Of a stretch of DNA of 38,601 bases, positions 8,624 to 17,293 are shown in pieces; position 1 is the first letter of the stretch; the number at the start of each line of letters is the position of its first letter. The stretch is from a bacterium. Lineage in GTDB: Bacteria; Elusimicrobiota; Elusimicrobia; UBA1565; UBA9628. The translations under genes were made by a program, and so were the position numbers. Under the pieces are notes generated by a model that was not told the origin of the DNA, searched no databases, and saw nothing but the letters and a program-made list of their open reading frames with translations. The stretch covers positions 1-38,601 of the forward strand of contig JAJZCM010000013.1 in NCBI GenBank assembly GCA_021846045.1, in the 5' to 3' direction.

Positions 8624-9103
8624 CTATTTTTTGCTCCACTCTGTGTCTTCGAGAATCATCTTTTCAATACTCTTGAGAATTTTGTCCATGTTGAGGAGAA
8701 GAATCAAGCGCCTTGGGAGTTTGGCGACCCCAATGATGTATTCGACGTCTATCTTGGGGAGATTCTCCGGAACTGCCTCGATGGCGTTTGGAGGAATGCG
8801 AATAACCCCCACTACTGCATCGACGATGAAGCCGACCATTTGGCCCTCAATGTGCGCTACGATAATGCGGGCCTGTTGCGCGTCGGTTTCGCCTTGAATT
8901 GAAAAGCGCTCCTTAAGATCCAAAAGCGGAATAATCTGTCCCCGCAAATTGCAAATGCCCTTGACGAATTCCGGCATATTCGGAATCAGCGTAATCGAAG
9001 CGGATCGGACAATTTCCTGGATCTGAGTGGCCATGACGGCATATTCTTCCCGCCCCAATCGAAATTGAACCCACTGAACCCCGTCGCCTTTATTTTCCGC
9101 CAT
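8624..9103 (-). CDS. cheW: Chemotaxis coupling protein CheW
   Basis: Adaptor of 159 aa that links the MCP to the CheA P5 domain in the receptor array. The whole chain is one CheW SH3-like double barrel. It opens with VQFRLGREEYAVMATQIQEIV, contains the signature NLRGQIIPLLDLKERF, and continues through RIIVAHIEGQMVGFIVDAV to the C-terminal RLILLLNMDKIL. It begins 3 bases after the cheY stop and ends 6 bases before cheA. No frame damage is visible. Confidence 0.97.
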   Translation of the reverse strand: MAENKGDGVQWVQFRLGREEYAVMATQIQEIVRSASITLIPNMPEFVKGICNLRGQIIPLLDLKERFSIQGETDAQQARIIVAHIEGQMVGFIVDAVVGVIRIPPNAIEAVPENLPKIDVEYIIGVAKLPRRLILLLNMDKILKSIEKMILEDTEWSKK

Positions 9104-9106
9104 GGG

Positions 9107-9520
9107 TTAAGCCGCCTGAGATGGCCTTGGTTTAATGAATCCTTCCAGTTTTGTCTTAAGCCTGTCTTGCTGCAAGGGTTTTACGATGTAGCTGTCCGCG
9201 CCGCAAGCCATCGCCTTCTCAACATCTTTGACGCCGTCCGCTCCGGTTGCCATGATGACCGGAATGCCTTTTAGTTTTGGATTTCGCTTAATCGAAACGC
9301 AGGTTTCAAAACCATCAATGCCGGGCATCATCGCGTCAAGCAAAATCAAAGCCGGCTTCTCTTTTTCCGCGAGTTTAATGCCGTCAGCTCCGCTGGTCGC
9401 TTGCACGACGTCATAGCCGAGAGATTCAAGCATCAGCTTTGTCACGGCTAATACCGTTTGGGAATCATCAACATGGATAATCAAAGGCCTTGTGCGTCCG
9501 TCGCTGCTAAACCAAGCCAT
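9107..9520 (-). CDS. CheY-type single-domain response regulator (second copy)
   Basis: Stand-alone receiver of 137 aa, the diffusible phospho-acceptor of CheA. The acidic pocket is HVDDSQ, the phospho-Asp is in LLDAMMPGIDG, the switch Thr is in MATGADG and the Lys is in YIVKPLQQ. It shares the unusual N-terminal MAWF and most of its sequence with the neighbour at 9601-10005, so the two arose by tandem duplication. An 80-base AT-rich gap separates them. Eight consecutive G (minus strand, 9530-9537) lie 9 bases before the start codon and probably act as the ribosome binding site. Confidence 0.95.
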   Translation of the reverse strand: MAWFSSDGRTRPLIIHVDDSQTVLAVTKLMLESLGYDVVQATSGADGIKLAEKEKPALILLDAMMPGIDGFETCVSIKRNPKLKGIPVIMATGADGVKDVEKAMACGADSYIVKPLQQDRLKTKLEGFIKPRPSQAA

Positions 9521-9529
9521 AATGTTTTA

Positions 9530-9537
9530 CCCCCCCC
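9530..9537 (-). promoter_or_regulatory. G8 tract acting as ribosome binding site
   Basis: A run of eight G on the minus strand is the only purine-rich Shine-Dalgarno-like sequence ahead of the receiver gene starting at 9520. Homopolymer runs of this length are prone to slippage, so tract length could tune translation; this is inference. Confidence 0.4.
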
Positions 9538-9600
9538 TACGCTTTCTTTAGTCAAATTCTATAAAAATTTATATTTTTGACTGTTTTCTTAAATTTTTTT

Positions 9601-10005
9601 TTACTCGTTGACAGGCATGAGTTTGATGAATTTTTCAAGCTTGGCCTTGAGCCGATTTTTTTCAATGGGCTTGACTAAGTAGCTGTTGGCGCCGGAAGCC
9701 ATCGCTTTTTCGACGTCTTTAACGGCGTCAAGCCCCGTCAACACGATCACCGGGATATCCTTAGTTTTAGCCTCTCTTTTTAATTTGACGCAGGTTTCAT
9801 AGCCGTCCATGACCGGCATTCGAGCGTCAAGCAGTATAATCGTGGGGATTTCTTTTTCCGCCATTTTAATGGCGTCGGGACCTGTGGTCGCTTGAATGAC
9901 ATCGACCCCCAAGCTTTCCAGGATTAGTTTTACGGTCGATAAGATGATCTGCTCGTCGTCTACATGCAGGACCACGGGTTTTGTGCGATTTTGAAACCAA
10001 GCCAT
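9601..10005 (-). CDS. CheY-type single-domain response regulator (first copy)
   Basis: Receiver domain alone, 134 aa. The acidic pair is in HVDDEQ, the phospho-Asp in LLDARMPVMDG, the switch Thr in VLTGLDA and the Lys in YLVKPIEKNRL. No output domain is present, so it signals by protein contact or serves as a phosphate sink for CheA. It is paralogous to the adjacent receiver (9107-9520). A good ribosome binding site, AGGAGG, lies at 10016-10021 on the minus strand. It follows the receiver-kinase gene by 20 bases. Confidence 0.95.
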   Translation of the reverse strand: MAWFQNRTKPVVLHVDDEQIILSTVKLILESLGVDVIQATTGPDAIKMAEKEIPTIILLDARMPVMDGYETCVKLKREAKTKDIPVIVLTGLDAVKDVEKAMASGANSYLVKPIEKNRLKAKLEKFIKLMPVNE

Positions 10006-10025
10006 AAATTTAATTCCTCCTGTAG

Positions 10026-11087
10026 CTATTTAACCGTTTTCGGCGCCGTTTTTAAATTCTGCGAATGAGGCAAGCGAATCAAGACGCAAGTGCCGGCATT
10101 GTCAGAAGCGGAGAGAGTGATGACTCCCTCATGCGCCAAAACTATTTTTTCAGCCCAACTGAGGCCCAAACCAGAGTGATCTTTTTTTAAAGTAAAAAAC
10201 GGTTCGAAACAGTGTTCTTGTGCGTAAGGTGTGATCGCGGCGCCTTGATCTTGAATGGAGATATAAACCGAAGAATGCATGCGGTCGACATAAACTCCGA
10301 TGCTCAAGGTTCCTCCAGCTTTCTCCATCGCTTCTTGGGCGTTATTTAACGCCTCTTTTATCGCCCTCTCCATCCACTTGGAGTCAAGCAATATGTTAGA
10401 CAGGCCGGAAGCGTCTATTTCCCATCGCAGGGTTATTTGTGGAGATTGAGACACTGCGTGCCGGGACACGATTTCTTTAAGATAGGAATCGATGGAAACA
10501 GAGGTTTTTTCCAAGGCAATTGGGCGCATGATTTCGGAATAGTTGTCCAAGAGTTTAGTCGCTTGCTCGACTGCTTGTTTGACCAAGTGGAAGGTTCTTT
10601 CTCCGAGGGCCTTATCTTCTTTTTTTGTCGAAAATAAATCAAGGAGGCTTGGGAGACTGCCGATGTTGTTGCGAAGCTGATGGATAAATGTTTCCGGCGA
10701 ATTCCAGCCAGAAGTTGAAAAAATGGGCGCGGTCTCTTCCGAATCCAAAAGCGCGTCGACTTTTGAGCGTAAAATCGCTTCGGAATAAGGCTTGAATAAA
10801 AAACTGTTCGCCAGTTGGTGAATCCACGGGCTGTAGCCTTGGGATGAACTCGTAATTAAAATGGGAAAAGATTTTCCTTCTTTTCGGGCGATCTGGCATA
10901 TTTCAAAGCCGGAGACATGCAGCAAATTAAAATCAAGAAGAATGAGATCAAAGGATTTGTTTTTTATGTAATCAACAGCCGCTTGTCCGTCAGATGCTTC
11001 CGTCACTTCATGGCCAAACTTATGCAGATAGCCTGACGTCAGTTGACGCATGAGATTAGAGTCATCAACAACTAATACTTTGGCCAT
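10026..11087 (-). CDS. Receiver-histidine kinase hybrid without sensor domain
   Basis: First gene of the che operon, 353 aa. Residues 1-115 are a receiver domain (VVDDS, phospho-Asp52 in LLDFN, Lys in LFKPYSE). A divergent dimerisation/phosphoacceptor region follows, with a candidate His136 in FIHQLRNNIGSL. The HATPase domain (about 225-345) has an N box (EALNNAQEAM), a G1-like ISIQDQGAAIT and a G2 GLGLSWAEKIVLAHEG. There is no membrane segment or PAS/GAF sensor, so the input is probably phosphorylation of its own receiver, for instance by CheA. This REC-HK layout is known in adaptive phosphorelays; the link to this pathway is inferred from position. Confidence 0.85.
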   Translation of the reverse strand: MAKVLVVDDSNLMRQLTSGYLHKFGHEVTEASDGQAAVDYIKNKSFDLILLDFNLLHVSGFEICQIARKEGKSFPILITSSSQGYSPWIHQLANSFLFKPYSEAILRSKVDALLDSEETAPIFSTSGWNSPETFIHQLRNNIGSLPSLLDLFSTKKEDKALGERTFHLVKQAVEQATKLLDNYSEIMRPIALEKTSVSIDSYLKEIVSRHAVSQSPQITLRWEIDASGLSNILLDSKWMERAIKEALNNAQEAMEKAGGTLSIGVYVDRMHSSVYISIQDQGAAITPYAQEHCFEPFFTLKKDHSGLGLSWAEKIVLAHEGVITLSASDNAGTCVLIRLPHSQNLKTAPKTVK

Positions 11088-11123
11088 GAGTAAGGAATTA
11101 GTTTGCTCAAGTAGACTTTCATG

Positions 11124-11152
11124 ACTATAACATCTATTCCCAGTTCTGTCAA
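11124..11152 (-). promoter_or_regulatory. Sigma70-type promoter of the che operon
   Basis: The minus strand carries TTGACA (11147-11152), a 17-base spacer and TATAGT (11124-11129), close to the consensus. The expected transcript start near 11117 is about 30 bases ahead of the start codon at 11087. This is the housekeeping promoter type, not the sigma28 or sigma54 type that often drives flagellar-chemotaxis genes. Confidence 0.8.
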
Positions 11153-11192
11153 GGAAATTTATTGCGAATTTTATATATAAAAAAATAAAAAA

Positions 11193-13004
11193 TTAAGACT
11201 GAAGCTTGCTTTTCCAATAGCCTAAAGGGAGGCCGCCTAAAGCCGCGATGGCGAGTTGACTGAGGATGAAAATAGACAGCCAGAAAAACGCCTTATCCAT
11301 CCAGCCGTAAGAGTGAAGTCCAATCCCTAGCATATTGACCCCAAACCAAGAAAGGCTGGTGATGACGTTTCCTAAAACCGCCATAACCATGAGCCCGCGT
11401 TCCCGGATAAATCCCCCCCACCGTGCGTGAAGGATGATGGCGTTCCATAAGACGATTAAAAGAGCGCCATTTTCCTTGGGGTCCCATCCCCAAAATCTCC
11501 CCCAGGATTGATCGGCCCAAATTCCGCCCAGTACAGTTCCGACAAAGCTGAAAAAAAGACTAAAGCAAATAATTCCATAAGTCATTTGAACCAAGGCCTT
11601 GGCCGCTTCCTTGTCTAATGAGGGCGTCAGGACGCCCTTGAGAATATAGAGAATCCCCAGGGTCCCAGCCACGAATGTCGAAGCATATCCGATGGTGATG
11701 GATGAGACGTGGGTCGAGAGCCAGAAATTTGAATTGAGCACCGCACGCATCATTTCCATGGTGTCGCCGGTCATCGCCAGATGGTGAGCAATAATTAAGG
11801 TGGTAAAGCCGATGATGGAAGCCGTCATGGCGGCAAAGCCTTTTGGAAATTTTCTTTCGAGTATCCAGCAAAGTAAAACCGCGACCCATCCTATAAACAC
11901 GGCGGAAGAGTAAAGGTTCGTCACGGGCGGGCGGCCTTGAATGATGATGCGGCAAAGAATTCCAAAGGAATGAACGCTCCAGGCGACGACTAAAAGCCGC
12001 ATGGCAAGTTCCATCAGGCGTTCAGGCGCGACAACCCAAGAAAGCGCCAGAGAAATGAAGACGATGAAATAAAGGATAATCCCTTTCCAAAAGGGAGATA
12101 CGGCGTTGAAAATTTCTTCATAACGGCTCCAACGCCATTGAGAAGGCAGGTTTTTTTGTAGCCACTCGTTGTAAGAATTCGCGGCGGCGTTAAACGCGGC
12201 AGGATCGCTGTTTTTACGGGCGTCTTCCATTCGATGATAAAAGAGAAGCGGCTGAGAAAGAGTCCCTTGCATCAGAAGTTGACCGATGGCTTTTCCGGAA
12301 CTAATCCAGCCATATTGATTTCCGGATGAGACTGGAATGGCCCAGAAATAGGCCGATTGATCGATGAAATTCGAGCGCGTCAGAATGCCGGAGAGTTCTT
12401 TCTGGAGATGTTTGTCCTTGGCGATGGATTGCGGGTTTTTAAGAAGGAGATTGGGCAACGAATCCGGAAGTTCCGGGGTTTCAAGGCTGAATTTAAGGCG
12501 TTGGTAAAGAACCACCTGCTCTTCGACTTCCAGGAGAGCCGATTCAAAAGAGGAGCGTGATTTCGCTGAAATTTTTTCTATGGAATTCGCTTTCTTCTCC
12601 AATCGGTCCCATGATGGAGCAATTTGATTGAAGGAAAAATAACGCTGGGCGGTCTGAGGCAAGTTTAAAAAACCAAGCACGTCCAAATTATCAATGCAGA
12701 AAACTTTTTCCATATCCGCAACCTCAGGGCGGCTGACCAAATCCAGCAACCACTTGGACGCGGGCAATTCTTGCCCTTTAGTCGAGACGCTTTCTTTGTG
12801 GCTGAGAACCAAAAGAGAGCTGCGCGCTACCGTGTCCAGGGGTTTTACCCGGCCTTCTTGCAAAACTGGAAATCGGGAGAATAAAGCTAAATCGGCGCCG
12901 GAATCAGAATGAGGGAAAATTGGGAAAAAGGCCCAAATTAAAGCTCCCAAAACTAGGAGGTTGAAAAGAAAGGAATTTTTTTTCAAATTTATTTCTTCCT
13001 TCAT
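11193..13004 (-). CDS. ccsA: Cytochrome c biogenesis protein CcsA (System II, long form)
   Basis: Membrane haem-handling half of the System II cytochrome c synthase. The 603 aa chain has an N-terminal signal/TM segment (about 9-28), then a roughly 270-residue extracytoplasmic region opening with PVLQEGRVKPLDTVAR, and then a multi-spanning CcsA core. The core contains the tryptophan-rich WWD-type motif (WADQSWGRFWGWDPKE, then NGALL) that presents haem, plus His residues in the flanking helices (SVHSFG, STHVSS, LHSYGW). Long CcsA forms with a GRVKPLDT-containing front domain are known from several phyla. Its start overlaps the resB stop by 4 bases. It implies the cell makes periplasmic c-type cytochromes. 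Confidence 0.9.
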   Translation of the reverse strand: MKEEINLKKNSFLFNLLVLGALIWAFFPIFPHSDSGADLALFSRFPVLQEGRVKPLDTVARSSLLVLSHKESVSTKGQELPASKWLLDLVSRPEVADMEKVFCIDNLDVLGFLNLPQTAQRYFSFNQIAPSWDRLEKKANSIEKISAKSRSSFESALLEVEEQVVLYQRLKFSLETPELPDSLPNLLLKNPQSIAKDKHLQKELSGILTRSNFIDQSAYFWAIPVSSGNQYGWISSGKAIGQLLMQGTLSQPLLFYHRMEDARKNSDPAAFNAAANSYNEWLQKNLPSQWRWSRYEEIFNAVSPFWKGIILYFIVFISLALSWVVAPERLMELAMRLLVVAWSVHSFGILCRIIIQGRPPVTNLYSSAVFIGWVAVLLCWILERKFPKGFAAMTASIIGFTTLIIAHHLAMTGDTMEMMRAVLNSNFWLSTHVSSITIGYASTFVAGTLGILYILKGVLTPSLDKEAAKALVQMTYGIICFSLFFSFVGTVLGGIWADQSWGRFWGWDPKENGALLIVLWNAIILHARWGGFIRERGLMVMAVLGNVITSLSWFGVNMLGIGLHSYGWMDKAFFWLSIFILSQLAIAALGGLPLGYWKSKLQS

Positions 13005-14161
13005 GATAGAAATTTAGCTTGTTTAAGACGCATGAGAAAATGGAGAATCAGCCCGAGGGCTATGAAAAAAGAGGAAATATACGGAATAGTCCAGCTTGGG
13101 TTGCGGACGACTTGGAGAATGGAAACCGTGTTGTTTTGAGCGTAGGACGCCTGGTAAAAAGTGAGACCTTGAAAGCGAAGCGGATGGTTCATCGAGATCA
13201 AGGTGTTTCGATTTTCCGTTGGGGAGGCTGGAGCGTTGATATGGATGAGGCTTGAAAAGCGGCTCGGAATGGAAGTTCCTGCATAAATTTTATGGGTAAA
13301 CTTTTTTAGGAAGAGAGAAAATGGAAAATAATAGCGCTTGGGTCTCAGCGTCAGATAGATTTCTTTTCCTTTTATGGGAATTCTTTGCGGCAACGGAATC
13401 ATCTCGGACATTTGCCAATTCCCCAAAATCTTTCCATTTTCCGATACTTGGACCAAGGCCGCCGGCATATTGGGCTGATTGTCATCATGGCTTAAAGGCA
13501 TATCGATAATTTCAAGATTTTTCCCCGGGCCTTGGATTAGTGAATAATTGGGAAATGCGGCATCGCTATTCTTGCGGATATCAACGGCCGCATTAAGAGC
13601 GTAGTGTTTGATATCAAGCGTGATTTTATGGGGCAGGCGTATGGTTTGTCCCGTTTTTAAAAGTTCTTGAGGGATGGAATAGACGATGTCAGTCTTGGAG
13701 TTTGTGGCATCAATAAGGTCAAGTTCCGAATGTCGTGGGTCCTCGCTATAATTTTTGGAAGAGTTTTCCTTGATGGTCATCTGGCTTTCGCGCGCGAAGC
13801 GGCCGGAAAGAAATTGGCCCAGGAAAAGAATGATGAGCCCAAAATGGGTCAGCCAGAGGCCTATTTTTTTGTACGAGAGAGTCAACCGTTTGAAATGCGC
13901 GAAGAGAAGATTAAGGATTAGAACAATTCCTACGAGTTTTCCGGCTGGAAAAAGCGGAATACGGTACCCGCTAAGGATGGGACGGGAGTAGAGAAACCAA
14001 CTATTGAAATGAATTTTGACGGAATCATAAACGCCAAGCTGAACCTCGCCTAAAGTGCATAAAAAGACCAGCAGCGCGAGCGCGCTAAGCCCCGCCAAAG
14101 TTAGCTCAAGGGAAGAGAGAATTTTTACGATTTCTTTTACTAAGAACTTAATTTTGGCCAT
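13001..14161 (-). CDS. resB: ResB-like cytochrome c biogenesis protein
   Basis: Partner of CcsA in System II cytochrome c assembly, 386 aa from the chosen start. N-terminal transmembrane helices (SLELTLAGLSALALLVFLCT; then a second around IGLWLTHFGLIILFLGQF) precede a large periplasmic domain with repeated beta-strands. A C-terminal helix (ISSFFIALGLILHFLM) ends in the membrane. I chose the ATG at 14161 (MAKIKFLV) rather than the upstream ATG at 14200, because the upstream stretch is the 3' end of the lipoprotein gene read in another frame. The chosen start overlaps the lipoprotein stop region, typical of coupled genes. Confidence 0.82.
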   Translation of the reverse strand: MAKIKFLVKEIVKILSSLELTLAGLSALALLVFLCTLGEVQLGVYDSVKIHFNSWFLYSRPILSGYRIPLFPAGKLVGIVLILNLLFAHFKRLTLSYKKIGLWLTHFGLIILFLGQFLSGRFARESQMTIKENSSKNYSEDPRHSELDLIDATNSKTDIVYSIPQELLKTGQTIRLPHKITLDIKHYALNAAVDIRKNSDAAFPNYSLIQGPGKNLEIIDMPLSHDDNQPNMPAALVQVSENGKILGNWQMSEMIPLPQRIPIKGKEIYLTLRPKRYYFPFSLFLKKFTHKIYAGTSIPSRFSSLIHINAPASPTENRNTLISMNHPLRFQGLTFYQASYAQNNTVSILQVVRNPSWTIPYISSFFIALGLILHFLMRLKQAKFLS

Positions 14162-14324
14162 GGAGTCTTTTCTCTTTGAGCATGGCTGCCATGCGCTCAA
14201 ACTTGGCGGCTTCTACTTGAGTGTTTCCCTTGGGAATTTTGTGGATGGAAACGGCCGGTGGCTTGCCTTTACAGGCAAAAGATAAAAAAATTAAACAGGC
14301 AAGTCCTAAGCGGAACAGCTTCAT
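14148..14324 (-). CDS. Small predicted lipoprotein, 58 aa
   Basis: Short open frame on the minus strand starting ATG at 14324. The first 18 residues are a compact signal peptide (Lys, hydrophobic core, LSFAC). Cys18 is a plausible lipidation site although the lipobox is imperfect (Ser-Phe-Ala-Cys). Residues 19-33 are Pro/Lys-rich and residues 36-54 form a charged helix (VEAAKFERMAAMLKEKR). The stop (14148-14150) lies inside the start of resB, giving an overlapping pair. GGGGAG directly abuts the ATG and a TATAAT lies just upstream, so a leaderless or very short-leader transcript is possible. No known family is recognised. Position suggests an accessory to cytochrome c assembly. Confidence 0.55.
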   Translation of the reverse strand: MKLFRLGLACLIFLSFACKGKPPAVSIHKIPKGNTQVEAAKFERMAAMLKEKRLHGQN

Positions 14325-14410
14325 CTCCCCATATTATATAAAAAGAGATGAAATCTGGGTGGTTTAGTTCCCTTTAGGGCTACAAATTTTTTAAGTGGAA
14401 AAATATAAAA

Positions 14411-16183
14411 CTATGCCGTGGTTTTTTGGATATCCGGAATGTCCAGCCGGATATGAGCTTCTTTGAGTTTTTTAGGATTGACCGGGGAAGGCGATTCGCT
14501 GAGGGGGCAGGTTCCCTTTTGAGTTTTGGGGAAAGCGATGACTTCGCGGATTGAATCTTCGCCCGCGAGGAGCGCCGCCAGGCGATCAAGGCCGAGGGCG
14601 ATACCGCCGTGAGGAGGCGCGCCGAATTCAAGGGCGCGCAAAAGCATTCCAAACTGCTCTTCTTGCTCTTGCGCCGAGAATCCCATTAGGGAAAAAATGC
14701 GGCGCTGAATTTCCGCGCGGTGATTGCGAATAGAACCTGAAGCCAGTTCGACTCCGTTAAAAACAAGATCATATTGGTGAGAGCGCATTTTTCCGGGATT
14801 TGAATCCAGCAATGGAATTTCTTCCTCTAAGGGAGAAGTAAATGGGTTGTGGGCGAAAGTCCAGCGTTTTTCATCCGGCTCCCACTCTAAAAGCGGAAAG
14901 TGAAGAGCCCAGTGAAAACTCCAGGGTGTTGAGGGCTGCGGCTTAAGAATTGAAATTAATTCTTTTCTGATTGCTCCGAGAATTTTTGCGGCATTTTCTT
15001 CTTTGTCTGCGGCAAAGAAGGTGACGTCTCCCGGAGTAATTTCAAGGGAAGACTTAAGTTTTGAAATTTCTTCCGCGCTCAAGAATTTAACTATTGGAGA
15101 ATTGGGGCCCGCCTCTTCCCATTTGATCCAGGCCAGGCCCTTAGCTCCCAGGGATTTAGCGAGATCGGTAAGTTTATCTATTTGCGCGCGTGAAAAATCA
15201 AATTTTGCGCTGATGGCGCGGACAACGCCTCCGTTGGATGCGGGTTCGGAGAAGACCTTGAACGAACTTCCTTTTAATAGGGACGTTGCGTCCTTGATTT
15301 GAAAGCCATAACGCAAATCGGGTTTGTCCGATCCGTAAAGACGCATGAGACTAGAGTGCTCGATTTCAGGAAAAGGCGTTTTGAGGTCGACGCCCAAAAC
15401 CTCTTTAAAGATGGCTTTTAGAAAATTCTCAACAATGGCATGAACGTCTCTCTCCGTCACGAAAGACATTTCAAGATCAATTTGCGTATGTTCAGGCTGC
15501 CGATCGCTTCTTAGATCCTCGTCTCTGAAGGCTCGAGCCAATTGGAAATAGCGCTCGATTCCGGAAACCATGAGGATTTGCTTGAAAACTTGAGGCGATT
15601 GAGGCAGAGCATAAAATTCACCTGGAGATAATCGGGACGGGACGAGGAAATCTCTTGCTCCTTCCGGCGTAGCTTTAGTCAGAATAGGAGTTTCAACTTC
15701 GATAAAGCCCGTTTGGTCCAATTCCCTTCTGACGGTCGTAGCAATGCGGTGGCGCAGGACCATGTTTTTCAGCATGCGTGGACGTCTAAGATCAAGAAAA
15801 CGGTATTTAAGGCGGGTTTCCTCAGACACTTCTTGTTCGTCGTCTATCTCAAAAGGCAATACCTTGGAGGTATTGAGAATTTTAATCTCTAAGGCAGTGA
15901 TTTCAATTTCCCCTGTTGGGATTTTGAGGTTTTGCGTTCCTTCCGGGCGTTTTTGAACGGCGCCCGAAACTTGGACGACGTATTCAGAGCCTAATTCTTC
16001 CGCCTTTGCAAAAGCCCCTTTTTGATTGGGACTTGCGACGATCTGAACGCGCCCGGATCGGTCCCTGAGATCAAAGAAATAAACGCCGCCATGATCGCGC
16101 CTGGAATTGACCCAGCCGCAAAGGGTTACGGTTTGTTTTTCGTTCGAGAGACTGAGTTCTCCGCAATTATGCGTTTTAAGCAT
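14411..16183 (-). CDS. aspS: Aspartyl-tRNA synthetase
   Basis: Charges tRNA-Asp (and possibly tRNA-Asn if non-discriminating; not decidable here) in the cytoplasm. The 590 aa length is typical of the bacterial form. The N-terminal OB-fold anticodon-binding domain (GWVNSRRDHGGVYFFDLRD) is followed by the class II core. Motif 2 is FRDEDLRSDRQPEHTQIDLE. The bacterial GAD insertion lies around 280-420. Motif 3 is GLDRLAALLAG, followed by REVIAFPKTQ. It sits between murG and the ccs genes and ends about 85 bases before the small lipoprotein gene. No clear Shine-Dalgarno lies ahead of the start. Confidence 0.97.
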   Translation of the reverse strand: MLKTHNCGELSLSNEKQTVTLCGWVNSRRDHGGVYFFDLRDRSGRVQIVASPNQKGAFAKAEELGSEYVVQVSGAVQKRPEGTQNLKIPTGEIEITALEIKILNTSKVLPFEIDDEQEVSEETRLKYRFLDLRRPRMLKNMVLRHRIATTVRRELDQTGFIEVETPILTKATPEGARDFLVPSRLSPGEFYALPQSPQVFKQILMVSGIERYFQLARAFRDEDLRSDRQPEHTQIDLEMSFVTERDVHAIVENFLKAIFKEVLGVDLKTPFPEIEHSSLMRLYGSDKPDLRYGFQIKDATSLLKGSSFKVFSEPASNGGVVRAISAKFDFSRAQIDKLTDLAKSLGAKGLAWIKWEEAGPNSPIVKFLSAEEISKLKSSLEITPGDVTFFAADKEENAAKILGAIRKELISILKPQPSTPWSFHWALHFPLLEWEPDEKRWTFAHNPFTSPLEEEIPLLDSNPGKMRSHQYDLVFNGVELASGSIRNHRAEIQRRIFSLMGFSAQEQEEQFGMLLRALEFGAPPHGGIALGLDRLAALLAGEDSIREVIAFPKTQKGTCPLSESPSPVNPKKLKEAHIRLDIPDIQKTTA

Positions 16184-16213
16184 GGATTTATTTTAACATT
16201 TTGCCCTAGGGCG

Positions 16214-17293
16214 CTAAGACAAATTCTTAATTGTTAAAGTTAATTTTTGGATTGTTTGTGATGGATGCGGCATGTTCAAGCGTTGATAGCCATCTTTCAT
16301 TAAGGATAGTTTTTCTTGGCTATTTTCCCCCAACAGCAACTTCTCCAAGAGAGCCGGAACCTTTTGTTGGATATTATTTTCAGAGACGATGACGGCGCTT
16401 CCTGCTTTTTCCAAAACTCGGGCGTTTTCTGTTTGGTGATCATGGGTTGCGTTGGGATAAGGAACGAGAATTGCCGGTTTTTTTAACGCACAAAGTTCCG
16501 AAAGCGTGCTTCCGCCCGCCCGGCATAAAACCAAGTCCGCCGCGCCGTAAAGTTCTTCCATTTTCTCAAAATAGGGAAAGACCTTGGCCGCTAGGGGCTG
16601 GTTTCCGTAGTTTTCCTCGATAGCTTTTGAGTCTTGGCCGCTGATATGAATAACTTGAAGATGATGGGGATAGCGGGTGGATAAGTCTTTGAGAATTGCG
16701 GGGATTTGGAGATTGATCCCTCTTGCGCCTTGACTTCCGCCAAAAACAAGGAGAACCGGCCATTGGGGGTCAAATCCCAAAGTTCTTTTCGAATCGGTTA
16801 AATTACGCGGCTCCCATAAAACTTGGCGAATGGGCGTTCCGATGAGTTCTCCCCCCGTTCCTGGAAGTCCTCTCAGCAGTTTTGCCCCTAGAAATCTGCA
16901 AAGTTGGTTTGATAAGCCCAGGATGACATTGGATTCGTGGATTAGCCGGGGCCTTCTTTTTATAAAAGCGGCGAGGATTGTGGGGACGGAGAGATACCCG
17001 CCCATTCCGATTACGATATCAGGTTTAAAGTCGGAAACAATATTGAGGCAAAGTTTAAACGAGGAAAATAGGCGAGTTAAAAACTGAAACCAGCCGTAGG
17101 CGCTTCGGGGCATTCCGCGCATGGGGATCTCTACGTAAGGAAAGTCTTCCGCGTCCAAAACCTTGCGGGCGGCATCTTGTTGGCGCACGATAAAAAGGAC
17201 TTTCCATCCCTCCCTAGCCAAAGATTGGGCTGTCGCCAGTCCGGGATAGAGATGTCCTCCGGTCCCACCCGCGGCAATCAATATCTTTTTCAC
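16214..17293 (-). CDS. murG: MurG, lipid II synthase
   Basis: UDP-GlcNAc transferase that converts lipid I to lipid II on the inner face of the membrane. It is 359 aa, two Rossmann domains. The N-terminal glycine-rich loop is GGTGGHLYPGLA. The second G loop is FGGSQGARGIN. The UDP-sugar-binding signature is CRAGGSTLSELCALKKPAILVP, followed by HDHQTENA. The start overlaps the ftsW stop by 4 bases. It is the last gene of the dcw cluster here. The usual murC and murB do not follow, and aspS comes next after about 30 bases. Confidence 0.97.
   Translation of the reverse strand: MKKILIAAGGTGGHLYPGLATAQSLAREGWKVLFIVRQQDAARKVLDAEDFPYVEIPMRGMPRSAYGWFQFLTRLFSSFKLCLNIVSDFKPDIVIGMGGYLSVPTILAAFIKRRPRLIHESNVILGLSNQLCRFLGAKLLRGLPGTGGELIGTPIRQVLWEPRNLTDSKRTLGFDPQWPVLLVFGGSQGARGINLQIPAILKDLSTRYPHHLQVIHISGQDSKAIEENYGNQPLAAKVFPYFEKMEELYGAADLVLCRAGGSTLSELCALKKPAILVPYPNATHDHQTENARVLEKAGSAVIVSENNIQQKVPALLEKLLLGENSQEKLSLMKDGYQRLNMPHPSQTIQKLTLTIKNLS

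Noticed and set aside
9541-9600. AT-rich inverted repeat between the two cheY genes (GTCAAA...TTTGAC)
   Set aside because: The arms are short and AT-only in the middle, too weak to claim a terminator or an operator.
14162-14200. Thirteen-residue N-terminal extension of ResB (MSAWQPCSKRKDS)
   Set aside because: These bases are better explained as the end of the small lipoprotein gene in another frame; MAKIKFLV is a natural start.
16184-16213. GCCCTAGGGC palindrome between murG and aspS
   Set aside because: A five-base stem without a T run does not support a terminator.
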